Below are positions 1 to 13,500 of a stretch of DNA of 64,000 nt, piece after piece (within the stretch, counting starts at the first letter, position 1; every line of letters starts with the position of its first letter). Under the pieces are notes generated by a model. It made no database searches. It was not told the DNA's origin and worked only from the letters and a program-made list of their open reading frames with translations. Both the position numbers and the translations under genes were made by a program. Source of the stretch: Pempheris klunzingeri (lineage: Eukaryota > Chordata > Actinopteri > Acropomatiformes > Pempheridae); assembly GCF_042242105.1 (NCBI RefSeq), contig NC_092027.1:9079221-9143220 (forward strand), written 5' to 3'.

Positions 1-380
1 ACCTGTGACAAATATTCATGATTTAAGTCCATTAGCTTCTAGTTTCTTCAAGTCAGACTTTTGAACGGCCTGATCTGAAGCTCAGTGTGGCGCTGCACAT
101 GCATTTAATTTAGCATCACTGTCACTAATCATTGAACCGAATGTGTATTTTCCATCTATTCTCTGATAAGAATTTAATTCCCAAAGGCGTATATAAAACT
201 CTTTAAACAAGCTTTAAACAAGATCCTGATAAGTTGGCACTTGGAAGAAAGAAGGTTTTCACCTGACCTGATAGGCGTCCACATGCAAAGAGAAGCTTTT
301 GCCATGTGACTTGTCATTTTGTGACTATGCATGCAGCGTGACACCTTCTCCCTGATTGGCTTTCTCTGCATCACCATGAC
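1..380. other. Upstream intergenic DNA
   Basis: No coding exon, repeat or RNA gene is recognised here. The stretch ends at a TATA-like box and presumably holds proximal promoter sequence of the + strand FCGBP-like gene, but no individual factor site can be supported. Confidence 0.4.
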
Positions 381-438
381 AAATAAAAGGCAATCGGTCG
401 AGATGCCGTTAGTCCAGATCCTTGGATGTCTGGTTCAG
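381..438 (+). promoter_or_regulatory. TATA-like box and 5' UTR exon of the first FCGBP-like gene
   Basis: AAATAAAAGG (381-390) resembles a TATA box. About 50 bases later CAG|gtaagg forms a strong splice donor at 439. The start-codon exon opens after a good acceptor (TTATTTTAG, ending at 875), so a non-coding first exon of roughly 410-438 spliced to that exon is the simplest model. The - strand paralogue has the same arrangement, which supports it. The transcription start is inferred. Confidence 0.5.
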
Positions 439-883
439 GTAAGGTTGATTAGCAAATATTAAATCTATATGTTGTAGCAAGAGTTGCCCTGTTGTCAGAA
501 GGATTGACATCCTGAAACAAATCTCTAAAAATCTTTGAATAGTAAATCTGACTTTAAGAGCTGATAGTGACTCTGATTTTGGCTGATGGAGGGAAACTAG
601 CTGGAGGTGCTTGACTTTGTTGAGTTTCCCTGAAAATGTTTTGGGGTAAAGAAACGAAAACTTGTTCATTGTGTGGTCTGCGTAATTCAGAATGATCACA
701 AGTGTATTAGATGATAGAGACTGCTACAATTATATATAGTATTCCAAAAACAGATATTTATAACTTATACTTTTTTTAAAAAAAAAAGGTTAATTTCGTC
801 TCTATGACTGTGTGTGTGTCCTGTTGTCTTCATACTTTTGGAAGGTAAAATTGTGTGTGTTGTGTGTTATTTTAGGTTCAACA

Positions 884-3800
884 ATGAAAGGGTTTTTCTG
901 CTGTCTTGCGGGTTTACTGCTGGGTGGTAAGTCAACTGGAGAAGGCAATATATCAACATTGTCCTCACCTAAAATGCTCCAAAATAAATAGCTTTCCTTA
1001 AAATATGCATACATATTATCTAATATGTAATACTTTCACCTTAAACTTTCACCCTAGTGTGGTGAGGTAGTTGTCCTTGAGAACTTGAGTATTTCTATTT
1101 TCTGTTACTTTATACTTGTCCTCAACTATATTTAGGAGGAAAATATAGTACTTTTCACTCCACTGCATTTATTTACTTTTACACTTTACAGATTCAGATT
1201 ATTAATACAAAATATATAGGGCAGGAATATAAAATCAAATTATGATTTATTTTTATACATTAAGACAACACAACACAGCAGTATATAAATTTAACCATCT
1301 TTAGCATTACAGTGATGTACACATTAATGCATCAATAATCCAGTAATATATGTTATTCTGAAATAGGTGAGCACTTTACTTGTCATGCTTTAGGTGTATT
1401 TTTATGTTAATACGTACTTGTACTTACTTTTTTCTCTGAATGCTCAATTTTTCTTTGTGACATTGTATTTCTGCACAGCAGTGTTGCTACTTTTACTAAA
1501 CTAAAATCACTGGTATTTAATGGCCAGCGGATGGTGTTTAGAATTTTAGATTTTTCACACTCTTCTCTTCCTCTTATGTTTTTTTTCCAGGACTCTGTTC
1601 TGCTTTACCAGCAGGAAGAGAGTTTGCCACATCTTTCATGTACAACCTTGGAAGTAATGGCAGGGATACTCGTTTCTTGGTTGAGGTTGCAGCTCTGCCC
1701 ACTTCACAAGGCAGCACCAAGGTCAAGGTGACTGCTGTGGGTGAGGTCTATGAGCGGGAAATTAAGCCCGGCATGAGTGAATCCTTCAAGCTACCCGACA
1801 GAGTAGAGATGACAGGCAGTAAAAAGTCCCACCAGGCTGTGCTGATCGAGGCTAGCCAAGATGTCACTGTGATGTCTCTCAACTATAAAAAATACACAGC
1901 AGACACCTCTGTAATTTACCCAGTGAAGGACTGGGGGACTGAGTACATGATATTCACTCCCTCCAGCTCTAGCCCTAGCCCAGAAAGCTTCAAAGAATTC
2001 TCTCTCACCAACCACAAGGAGCCAAACTCAGTTGAGATTTTCCTGCAGGGCTCTGTCAGATTCGAAGGGAAGTATTACAGGAGAGGAAGCAAAATGACCA
2101 TAAAGCTAGAGCCATTTGAGACTGCTCAGATTCAGAGTCAGGATAACCTGAGCGGTACTAAAGTAATCTCACGCCTTCCTGTGGCTGTCTCCTCTGGACA
2201 TGTCTGTGTTCAGAAGTACACCTCCTGCAACCACGTCTATGAACAACTTCTTCCTGTTAACAGCTGGGGCAAAGAATTCATCATTGCTCCCCTGCCTTAT
2301 CATGACATCCTTACCTATTTACACGACAGTGTTTATGTCCAAGCATCCGAGCCCACTAAAATAATCTTGAATGTTGATGGAAAGGTCCAGAGTTACCCTA
2401 TGTTTGCAGGACAAACTCTGGAGCTCTACTCTAATTGGCCACATGCCATATATTTGACATCTGACAAAGGTATCCAGGTCCTATTTGAATTCAATGGGGG
2501 CCCTGTGGATACACAAGAGTATTTTGATCCCTTTCTCATGACTATTCTGCCCACAAATTACTTCAGCACGTCCTATTCCCTGGAGGGACAGGGTGATTTC
2601 TCCAACAATATCATAGTAGTGGCTCGTAACAAAGACCTGGATGGCATCAAAATTGACCAGAAGCCCCAGCCGTCCAATCTCATGTGGCGAAAAGTAGACG
2701 GGACTGATTTCTCCTGGGCTGAGATGTATTATAGCACCGGAGCAAACTTCTATCAAATCTCTCACCCCACCTCTCCATTTGGAGTCTACAGCTTTGGTGT
2801 TCTTTATGCTAACGGATATGGATCCCCTGCAGCTGCTGACCCAGCAGGTACATCAAAAGAATGAGTCACAATATAATCTATTAAAAGTGTATTGCACAGG
2901 ATAGCATACCATACCATAGCATAGCATAGTATAGTATAGTATAGTATAGTATAGTATAGCATAGCATAATATAGCACAGTTTAGTATAGTATATCATAGA
3001 ACAGCATAGCATAATAAGATATAGTAAATTGTGCACAGCTCAATTGTCTGCTCTTTTTACATTGTGCCAGAGAAATATGACTGCAGCACTACGAAATGTT
3101 CAGAAGATGAAGTGTGCCAGATGAAGGGAAGCTCCCCAGTATGTGTCAAAAAACCTCCAGCCATCAAAGCAGGTACCTGTTGGGCCATGGGCGATCCTCA
3201 CTACCGCACATTTGATGGCAAATACTACACCTTCATGGGCAACTGCACCTACACAATGGTCAAGAACTGCCATGTTGATGAAAACCTCCCAGCTTTTGAG
3301 GTTGATGCTCAGAATGACAGACTTACTGGTTCAAAGGTGACATTTGTCGGCAAGGTGATCATTAAGGCCTATGGGTACACAGTGACCATTGTACGATCAG
3401 AGTTTGGCCTTGTCAGGGTAAGTAAGGTTTGTCTTTTAGCAAACTGGACTACTCAAGTTGAGACTGTGAAAAATTTTATTTATTTAATCAATTCAAACAT
3501 GGCTTAATATGTTTTAGATGAACTACACGTTGTGGAATCTCCCAATCGACCTGGGCAATGGCAAGGTGAAGCTATCGCAAAGCGGCCTGTCTGTCATTGT
3601 TGAGACAGATTTTGGCCTGACTGTGCAATATGACTGGAAGGAGACTATTGTCATCACAGTGCCAGGCAGTTTTTCTGGCAAGATCTGTGGCCTGTGTGGC
3701 AACTTTAACAGCAAAAAGGAGGATGACTTGGTGACTCCAACTGGCTCACACACCAGCAGTGTAGCTGCCCTGGGCAAGAGCTGGAGGGTTCCTGATATGC

Positions 3801-6800
3801 CAGAAGATGCACATTGTCAAGATGAATGCTTGGGCAAGTGTGACACCTGTGATAACGACAGCTTTTTGGACAGCCTAGCTGACAAGATGTTCTGCGGCTT
3901 GCTCACAAGCATCATGGATGGACCACTCAGTGACTGTAATGCTGTCATTGAACCCAAAGTGTTTCATGAGATGTGTTTGTATGACGTGTGCATGGGTGAG
4001 GGGATGAAGAACTTCCTGTGCAACACCTTGCAGGTGTACGCCGATGCTTGCCAGAGAGCCGGCATCAAAATTCATGACTGGAGGCACCTCGCCCAGTGCT
4101 GTGAGTAACTCCTTTGACAGAGTTTGAGAACATGTTTGTTTAGTGTCACCCTCATTCTGTGGTGGTAACACATTGTCCTATTGTCTGAAATAGCTCCACC
4201 CTCATGCCCAGAGAACAGCCATTATGAGTTCTGCGGGAATGCCTGCCCCGCCACCTGTGAAAACCCAGATGCTGCCACAAAGTGCAAGAAAAGCTGTGTG
4301 GAAACCTGTGTCTGTGACGAGGGCTTCCTGCTTAGCGGCACTGAGTGTGTCCCTAAGGCCCAATGTGGCTGCTTGTACAAAGGCCACTACATAGAGGCTG
4401 GGGCCTCTTTCTTTACTGATGACAAATGCACCGAGAAGTGCACATGCAACCAGGCCACCAAGAAAGTTGATTGTGAGAAACCAGGCTGTAAAAACGGATA
4501 TGAGTGCAAGATGGTTGATGGCCTTATCGGATGTCACTTGAATGCCTTTGCTGAGTGCAGCATGACTGGCGGCCCTCACTTTGAGACCTTTGATAGGTAT
4601 GATTACAACTTCCAGGGCAGCTGTGTGTATCAGTTGGCTGGGGTCTGCTCGAAAGATCCTTCCCTGCAAAGGTTTGACGTATTGGTGCAAAACGATGGCC
4701 ATGGCAAAAGAGTTGGCGCTGGTGCAAGGCTGGTAGAGGTCAACGTTTATGGAAATTCCATTGTTATCTCAAGAAAGCACAAAGATTTGGTCCTGGTACG
4801 CAAAGTTATAGCAAATTTATCACACTCTGATTGATTTTTTTCATCTTTTTTGCTGATAATATGTCCAGTCTTGAATTAAACAATTTTGTTTTTGCAGATA
4901 AATGGAGAGCTCACAAACTTACCTGTCACACTCAAAAGAAATATCACAGTCTACCAGGTTGGCGACTTCGCTGAGATTCATACTGAATTTGGGCTGGAGG
5001 TCTCATATGACTGGCGTTCGACAGTACATGTCAAAGTCCCCAGTACATATGCTGATGCTATGTGTGGTCTGTGTGGCAATTACAATCACAACCCCAAAGA
5101 TGACCTACGGTTGAAGAATGGCAAACTGGCGACGTCTGCAGAGGAACTAGGAAAAAGTTGGAGGGTTGCTGAGATCCCAGGTTGTGTTGATGGCTGCAAG
5201 AACAAAGACGACTGCCCGAGCTGTGACATCACCCAGAAAGAGATTTATGAGACAGACCAGTACTGCGGTTTATTACTAAACCCTTCAGGGCCCTTCCGCG
5301 AATGCCATGCCATCAAAAATCCTGAAGGCATTTTTAAAAGTTGCGTGTATGATATGTGCCTTTATAATGGCAAGAAAGGCTCCTGGTGTAGCCATTTCCG
5401 CAGTTACACTATCGAGTGCCAAAAGAAAGGAGTCAATGTGTCCCAGTGGAGGACAAAAGACTTCTGCCCCATATCTAAGATGATGCATCCTGATAACAGT
5501 CACTATGAACACTGTGGAAATGTTTGCCATGCTACCTGTGACACTGGGCTGCCTCCTCCTGGCTGCAAAAGGCCCTGCCAGGAAGCATGGGTGTGCAATG
5601 ATGGGTTTCTACTCAGTGGACACGAGTGTGTGCCTTTTGACCAGTGTGGCTGCAAATACCAGGGCAAATATTATAGGAAGGGACAGAGTTTTCTGTCATC
5701 AGACTGCCACAACTGCACCTGCGATGGCATGGTAAGCTTTATATGCTGTAGCATTTCACGTACTAACTAATTTTACACCTTTTTAGTTGTGCTAAAAGCG
5801 TCTCTGTTACTTTAGGTGGCCTGTGAGAAACAATCTTGTGGGCCATTGGAGAAGTGTGTGCTGATCAAGAATGTTCGATCATGCCAACCACTGGGAAATG
5901 CAACATGCACAATTGCAGGTGATCCACATTACAAGACCTTTGACGACCAATACTACGATTTCCAAGGCACCTGCACCTACACTGCAGCTAAATCATGCCA
6001 TCTGGAAGGCTCACGGCTCAAAACATTCTCAGTGGTAGTGGAGAATGAGAAGTGGACACGGACAGACCAACCAAATGTGGCTGTAGCCAAGCTTGTTGCG
6101 GTGGAGGTGTATGGCTACACCCTGGTCCTCCGAAGGAATCAGCTTAAAGTAGTCATGGTTAGTGATATTGCCTAAAGACCGTTGATTAATTTACAATCCC
6201 TCTATTCATTCATTATTGCTAAAAACAGCACAATTCGCTGAAAAAGGTGATTAAACCTAATTCAAGGGACCTTTTTTGTGTTTTCCAGGTGAATGGCAAC
6301 TTGGCAACCATTCCACTTAATCTCAATGAGGGACAAGTGGAAGTCTTCCAACAGGGCTTTCACTATGCTATCATAACTGACTTTGGCCTGAAAGTGACTT
6401 ATGATATGGTCTACAAAGTTGAAGTCACTGTTCCTGGCAACTACAAGGGCAAAACCTGTGGCCTGTGTGGCAATTTCAATGGCGCCAGGACAGATGAGTA
6501 TGAACTACCTGATGGAAAATTGACTAAGGACATCCAGACCTTTGGAGCTGCCTGGAAAGTGGCTGTACCAGGGGTGGTCTGTGATGATGGATGCAGTGGC
6601 AACCAGTGCCCCGTATGTGACAGCAAACAAAAGGAAATCTTTGAGAGAGATTGTGGAATTCTCAAAAATCCTGACAGTGCCTTTGCTGCCTGCCACAGCC
6701 AACTAAGTCCTGAGCCTTACTATAGAGATTGCGTCTATGACGTCTGCATGTCTAAGGGAGACCGCAACGTTCTCTGCCAAGGCATCTCATCATATGTGAC

Positions 6801-9079
6801 CGACTGTCAGACCATTGGAGTAAAGATCAACTCCTGGAGGACGCCAACTTTCTGCCGTGAGTACAGTTGATTATTTTGCGATCTTCTCTGTTTGAATAAT
6901 GATTTCCTTTCCTTTACTGAATTTTCTCTCATTTGCTAAAATGCTATGATCTTTATTTCTTCATCTTGCATTTTTCTATCTCATATTATCAACAAAAGGA
7001 CCCCAAATGTTAAAGGCACAATGTGGAGTTTTTTTTAATCACTAGTAGTGTCTGGGTGCACTTATTGTTTGTATGTGGTATCACATTATTTGGCTGATTG
7101 ACAGACGGTGGCAGTAATAGGCCAAGAAACTTTACAATGTAAAAGAGGCAGTCAAAAAGAAGACTGCTAGCATGTGCGCATGGATTTAAACGATGTACAA
7201 TTTAAAACAATAGAAATCATCTTTGCAACTGTTAAATGAGGAAGGAAATGCACTCAATGTATTTGTTAGAGGTCAAGAATAAACACTGCCTTTTGGTGAA
7301 AAACATTAAATGTTTCTTACACAAGTTTCTGTTTGTTTATAATAGATTCCACGAGGAACCTTTAACAACTCATATATTTGTCTGACACTATTTCACTTTT
7401 TGATACAGATACAGACTGGATAGTTCTATCTTTACAGTGGAGGCTTTTAGTGTATGCTGTTGTTACATTGGCTCATCTTAATATGCTTTTTTGTTGTAGC
7501 TGTTACGTGTTCAGAAAACAGTCACTACCAGATCTGCACTGAAACATGTGCCTCTCCATGTCCTGGTCTCACTGACACCATAACCTGCCCCACCTCTTGT
7601 GCTGAGGGCTGCGCCTGTAATGAAGGTTACTACTACAATGGGACTGGCTGTGTTGCCCTGGAGAACTGCAGTTGTTACATCAATGGACGGACCTACAAGG
7701 TGAAGTGGCCCTCAGTTTGACTGCACTCACATAGCCTACTACATTGCTGCTCACAAGTTTCCACTCATTATTTTCTATCAAAATTACATTGTATGTTAAT
7801 GCATTTGCCAACAAGCACTATTTGTACGATGTTTATAGTCTCTAATTTATTCTCTAATTGTTTCTTTAGATTGGCGAGTCTGTGCTATCTGACCACTGCC
7901 AGCAGCGCTACACCTGTACATCGTCTGGTGAAATCCAGTATGAGGACTATTCATGCAATGCTGCAGAGAGCTGCCAGCTCAAGCATGGTGTCTTTGGCTG
8001 CTACCCTAGACAATGTCGCATGGAGGCCGGAGGCTCCATCACTCTTTTCAGTGGCACGACTGGCACCATCTCTGTCATGGGGGCTTATGAGATGATCGAA
8101 CACTGTGACGAATCAGCTGTAGACTGGTTCAGGATTGTGGCTAAGTTCCAAGAGTGCACTCTGACCAGTGTGAAAAGCGTCGTCGCTATTTACGTCTACG
8201 TCAATGACCTGAGTATCACAGTTACTGACAAACAGGAGACCTGGGTGGGTAGTTTTAAAAGAATAGTTCAACATTCATCAGTTCAACACGTGTAGGACTA
8301 TTTCTTGGTTGGGAGCAGGGACTTTCTGTCTTGTCTGAGTCTTGCTGTCTTATGTTCTTGTCTCATCCTCTGCAAGAAAGAAAGTTATCCTATTTCCCAA
8401 ATTGTTCAACATACTTTATATATGAACCACATATTCCAGGTGTCCCTGGCACACGTATCTGAACATAACCTCACACTAAACAACAAAATCTGATGCTGTT
8501 TACAGGTCAATGGTAAAAAGGTGACTCTCTCCAGAACATCCAGAAATAACATCTCTGTGACACTCATCGAGAACACCATTGTTATCGAGAAGACGTCACT
8601 CTTCAAGCTGACTTACAGCAAGAGGCAGGAGCTGATTGTGACAGTGAGTGCCAGTATGGCAGACAAGGTGTGCGGAGCATGTGGCAAATTACTCCCCTCC
8701 AGAGACACCTTGGGTTTGTCACTGGACACGTTGCAGGAGTACATGGCTTCATTTTCTGCACAAGACTTTCCATCTTGGTGAGTATAGGATACAGACTGAT
8801 CCAAGCAGTATCTGCTTTTACGGTTATAGGTTTACACATATGACAGTGGACTCAGTATCTCAACAACTTTTTGAATTTAACAACATTTTTCTCTGATCAT
8901 CATTATCAATGTATTTGGGTTATCACAATGCTGTAAATGCCCACTGAAATGTTGACAAATCATCTCCGTTACTGTACGAGGTCTGGTGGATCCACACATT
9001 ACAGAATACATGTGAAGAAGAGCTGCAACAAATTTACCACAATTTGATTAATTTGTTGTCTTTTTGCAGTGAATTGTGA
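884..9079 (+). CDS. fcgbp: FCGBP-like secreted VWD-repeat protein (IgGFc-binding module present)
   Basis: Coding exons: 884-926, 1591-2847, 3071-3417, 3518-4100, 4194-4795, 4898-5731, 5816-6157, 6289-6856, 7500-7699, 7870-8244, 8506-8777, 9070-9079; 5433 nt, 1810 aa, all phases agree. A hydrophobic signal peptide (residues 1 to about 20) precedes an IgGFc-binding N-terminal module (about 25-430), a short Cys-rich linker, then three VWD-C8-TIL units. Unit starts are marked by GDPH (474-477), GGPH (869-872) and GDPH (1257-1260), and each VWD ends in a CGLCGN motif. The C-terminus is a fourth, decayed VWD-like module with CGACGK. Family proteins are secreted, Cys-bonded components of mucus, and GDPH sites are autocatalytically cleaved in relatives. 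The second unit has lost that site. The start is the first ATG after the acceptor and encodes the signal peptide. This is one member of an expanded fish family, so one-to-one orthology with mammalian FCGBP is not claimed. Confidence 0.9.
1055..1511 (+). repeat. Non-autonomous element, CAGTGGTGGAA family, in intron 1
   Basis: This intron segment carries the typical words of a common fish element with CAGTGGTGGAA-type ends: runs of ACTTTTACTT, ACTCCACTGCATTT and ATTAATGCATCAATAATCC. Related copies lie at about 17752-18252, 23800-24350, 37220-37660 and 46968-49048. The ends here are worn, so the limits are approximate. It accounts for most of the intron between the signal-peptide exon and the IgGFc-binding exon. 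Confidence 0.55.
2890..3022 (+). repeat. (ATAGT/ATAGC)n microsatellite
   Basis: An imperfect pentanucleotide array (ATAGC, ATAGT and variants) fills most of the intron between the IgGFc-binding exon and the VWD1 exon. Confidence 0.9.
7010..7370. repeat. Probable dispersed repeat in the intron before TIL3
   Basis: This AT-rich part of the 6857-7499 intron, including words such as GGCAGTAATAGGCCAAGAAAC and AAGAAGACTGCTAGC shortened here from a longer match, resembles a dispersed fish repeat known to me from other loci. No second copy was found in this window, so the call rests on memory and is tentative. Confidence 0.3.
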
Positions 9080-9203
9080 AAGAAAAGTAATCTTCTCAAC
9101 ATCAGAGATCAACACAACAGCTTCATCATCTGAAGGAAATTCAACAATCAATCAGCACCGAACGCTTTATTCGAAATACATTTATTACTTACCTTAAGCT
9201 TTA

Positions 9204-9209
9204 AATAAA
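9204..9209 (+). terminator. Polyadenylation signal of the first FCGBP-like gene
   Basis: AATAAA lies 125 bases after the stop codon, giving a short 3' UTR. Confidence 0.6.
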
Positions 9210-10310
9210 ATGGGTTTGTAAAATAATTACATAATAAATAAAAACTTATTTATTTCTAGAAGATTTAGACTCTGTATGGTCTTTAGAAAAAAAAAATTAA
9301 ATAAACTAATCAAACAATGAAAATGACTCCTGGCTGATGAAATGACAACTGATATAGAAAGTTGAATTAATTAGTGAACTAGAACAACGCATTATTGTTG
9401 TTCTTATAACCCAATATTTTTAAATATTTGCTTGCTGTTCAGTTATCTCAAAGATTTAGAAAAAAACTTGTAGCTTTACTGAAAGTAAAGCTGAATAAAA
9501 TCCATCATCTTTTGCAGTTGTGCTGGCATATACTTCTTTGTGCAGACTTGCTTTAGCCTTTGAGTCCATGCAGTTAGATTTGATGAGACTATTTTTGCTC
9601 TTTTCTTTATGCTTTAGTTCCTCTGTCTTCTTTTATCTAGTTAATCATTTTCCCATTAAATGTCTACAGGAGACATATGTAGGGTCTCTGTCATTTACAT
9701 CAAGTGGGATATCAGTATTCATTATTATTTTATTGATCTATATAGAGTGATATAGTTTTTTTTATCCCTTGTTGTTCCCTCCAGTGCTGAGCACTCTAAC
9801 AAAATATGAGAATGATCCTGTATCATTCATCACAGCTGTTGATGATGCAATATCAAATGTTGACACTGTCGCTGGTGTCCTAGAAAAAGGAATTTTCAAC
9901 TTAAAAACAAAATCCCACCAGTCAGTGAATGACTACAAGGCGTCTGTGGTAACCATCAGATGCATCGTCCAGCATCTGGTCCAAGTATTCGAAATATATT
10001 TGCCACATCTGGCTCATTTGTTTTGAATGAGCACAGACTGTCTGCCAATCTAATCGTTATTTTTTAAGGCACATCACCAATTTTTCCTTATAATAATAAA
10101 AAATTATTGACAACAAATTAAAAAATGCTGGCAGTATTTTTGAGTACAAAAAGGGGTGACTACATGTGATTTCAGTCGGACTTGAATCAAAAATGATGGG
10201 GCTACTGCAGCTTCATGCAATGATTGGATGCTGGGAAGACAGATTGGGCTCAGATAGTCACACAGACAGTTGCACATAAGAGACATACATTGTTTGAGCG
10301 GTTGATATGC
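9210..10310. other. Intergenic DNA between convergent genes
   Basis: About 1.1 kb of AT-rich sequence separates the two FCGBP-like genes. An 85-codon open frame (9769-10026) shows no recognisable domain and no splice context, so it is not called as a gene. Confidence 0.5.
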
Positions 10311-10315
10311 TGGTG

Positions 10316-10321
10316 TTTATT
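10316..10321 (-). terminator. Possible polyadenylation signal of the second FCGBP-like gene
   Basis: TTTATT on the + strand reads AATAAA on the - strand, about 260 bases after the predicted stop codon. Other A-rich signals nearby could also serve. Confidence 0.35.
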
Positions 10322-10581
10322 CCCAAGCAAAATATCCATGAAGCTGTATCTTATACAGATGTGCAAAATATATGCTACTGCACTTATTACAAATGTTGGA
10401 CAAGACAAACAATCTTTTTCACAACGACAACTGAACTGTAGCAAGAAATGGAAATTACAAGAATTTGCGATCCTTCATAGAAATAAAATAATTTCATTAA
10501 TCAGTGATGCTGTCAGTTTGGTTAGTGCTGAAGGATGTTGATCAATGCAGTTGATAAAAAAGCTGGCATGACTGAAATTTA

Positions 10582-13500
10582 CTAAACACTGAAAAAGAAA
10601 CAGAAAAATAATTTGTCAAATTGTGAAGCCAACATTTCTGAAAATGAAACACATTGTAAATAAATAATTCTACCATCTGCATATAATATCCCAGAAGAAA
10701 TAATACTGATTACAATAATTATAATCTGATTTGCATAAAATCTCAAAAAGAACATGTATGTGCAGTTTGAAACCCTAAACATTTGTATGACTTGACCTGC
10801 TATTGTACATTTATATTGTCAGTACTGACATTTTAGATTTACACACTGGTGGCTATTGTTTTTTTATTGGGATTGGAGTAATATTGGTGCATCCTATGTG
10901 TTAATAGTATCAACTTCAGATAATTTTTGAAACTAGCACTGGGATTGCATAAATCAGATAATTTCAGATCCTTTTTTTTAATTTATTCATTTGTGTTAAT
11001 TTAAAAGTAATTTATGTGACTTACCAGTTGGGGAAATCAGGAGCTGTCCATTGCCCAATGTTCAGTGATGCAAAGGTACTACTCTGCCCATGAAAAGAGC
11101 CCAGCAGTCTCTTGCTCAGACCTCGTGTTGTAGTGCTTACAGGCTTGAGCTTCCCACATGCCCCGCACGCCATGTCAGCCACTTTGTCGCTGACACTCAT
11201 GGTGAGTTCATTAGTTGAACTAAAGGACAGCTGAAGGGTTGCAGGGCTGCTAATTCTCACTGTCTTGTCAGAAACCATCACTTGTACGTTGCCCTTGGAG
11301 AAAGTGGTCTGAGTTATCAACCTTCCATTTGCCTGTGAACACAGATTGAACACTTTATATTGATGAATTCATTTTCTAAAGTAAGATAAGATTGATGTCA
11401 TATCTTTAGCAATACTCTCACCCAGATGCCATGTGTGCTGTTGACTGTGATCATCACTTCACTGAAGAACACATGCACAGCCACAATTGTGTTCACACCA
11501 GGAGTGCACGTCTCAAACTTCACCACCACCCTGAACCAGTCTAATGCCTGAGACTGGTCGCATTTCTGGATAATCTCATAGGCTCCGGGTACTTTTATGG
11601 TACCACTGTCGCCATTAAATGCAGTGAGGGTCCCATTGGCGTCCAAAAGGCACTGCTGAACGTAGCAGCCCATCACACCGTTCTTGACCAGACAATTCTC
11701 GTTGGGGTCACATGACATGTTAGTGGACAGAACGATTCCAGAGGCCTGGCAGGTGTGAATCCTGTGACAGTCATCAGTCATAATGGACTCTCCAATCTGC
11801 AAATGACACAAAACACATGCTAAAATGTTGAAAGGGGCCATACTGTGCTGTGATTTGTATTGGTTTGTAGAGTGTAATGTAGTCAGGGGTACATGTTACC
11901 GCACAAAATGCTGAGGCGAACAAATGCATGCAGTTCGACGAAGTGAGTCAACAGTAATGCTAACCGAGGCAATGTATATGTATTTAGCAGATAATGTCCA
12001 CCAGCTTAATTTAGCAGGATAGCATGCTAAGAGATGCTAATTATCACTAAACAGAAAACCCAGATTAGGCTGATGGAGAAAGGTTTTGCAGGTATTTCGT
12101 TGTAAGTTAAAGATTGTGTGTTACTGTTGTAGTGGTGCGCTTCAAAAGTTTATTAACACACTTTTGTTAGAAACAAAAAAAATGAAAAAATAGAGTCTTA
12201 TAACTACAGCTTTACTTTATCAGATAATATGTTATCTGATTATGATGTCATAAGGGGATCTGTTGATCATGTGACCTCCTCCAGCCAATCAGCAGACTGA
12301 CTGTCCCCACCAATGAAAACTTCCTGAATACACCTCGCTGTCCACCATTGTTTTCTCCTCACTAACACCAAGTCAGGGTAACACAAAGATGTTCACTGAA
12401 ACATGGATTTAGTTCTGTTTGTCTAAAACGCTGCGTGCAGAAAGAGGCTGAAAAAAGCTGCAGCAGCCATGTCTGTTATGAGAAAAATAATGTGTTTTTT
12501 GCACATTAAACCATGTAAACCTATTCTACTAGGACCTCGAAATACAAATATTAACTTTATGATCATAATATTGGACCTTTAATGATCACAGATAAATACA
12601 TAAATTACACATTAGCTTTTCATCATAATGTATTATTATGTATTATGTATTAATCTGATGATTGATTAACACATTAATAATACATTATCTTCTCACCTTG
12701 TATGTTTGGCCATTGTAATAACAGCTGCACTGGTCAAGGGGCACACAGCCAGTTCCATTGTAGTAGTAATCTTTATCACAGGCACAGCCTTCAACACAAG
12801 TCGTGAAGCATGTGACAGTCTCACCCAGACCAGGACATGGAGAGGCGCAAGGCTGCATACAGGTTTCATAATGGCTGTTGGCACTGCATGTAAAAGCTGT
12901 AAACAAATAATAATAATTTATTGGTTCATTGGTTTTTATGGTAGATGTAAACAAATGTAGAAGAGATGTGTAGTTAGAGTATTAATGAGAAAAATGTGCA
13001 GACTTACGGCAGAAAGAAGGACTTCTCCAGCTCTGAATCTTTGCTCCAAATTCTTGGCAGTCTAACATATATGCAGCAATGCTGTGGCACAGTATGCTTT
13101 GATCCTGTTTAGCCATGCAAATGTCATAGACACAATCTCTAAAGTAGGAGGCAGGATTAATTATATCATGACAAGCAGCAAATGGACCTTTGGGATTAGT
13201 GATAATTGCACATTTCTCCTCTAACGCAGCTTTTTCAGAATCGTCACATTTGGGACAGAGGTCACCAGAGCAGCCATCTTCGCAGACCACTCCAGGCACG
13301 GGCACTTTCCACGCAACTCCAAACGTCCGGAAGTCCTTGGTTAAGCTTCCATCTGGCAGCTGGTACTCATCTGTTTTGTCACCGTTAAAATTTCCACACA
13401 GGCCACAGGTTCTGCCGTGGTAGTTTCCAGGGACAGTGACAGTGACGTGGTAGACCAGATCATACGTGACCCTCAGGCCAAAGTCGGTTATAATGATATC

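Noticed and set aside
9769-10026. 85-codon open frame between the FCGBP-like genes
   Set aside because: No domain, no splice context and no recognised relative. Chance frames of this size are common here.
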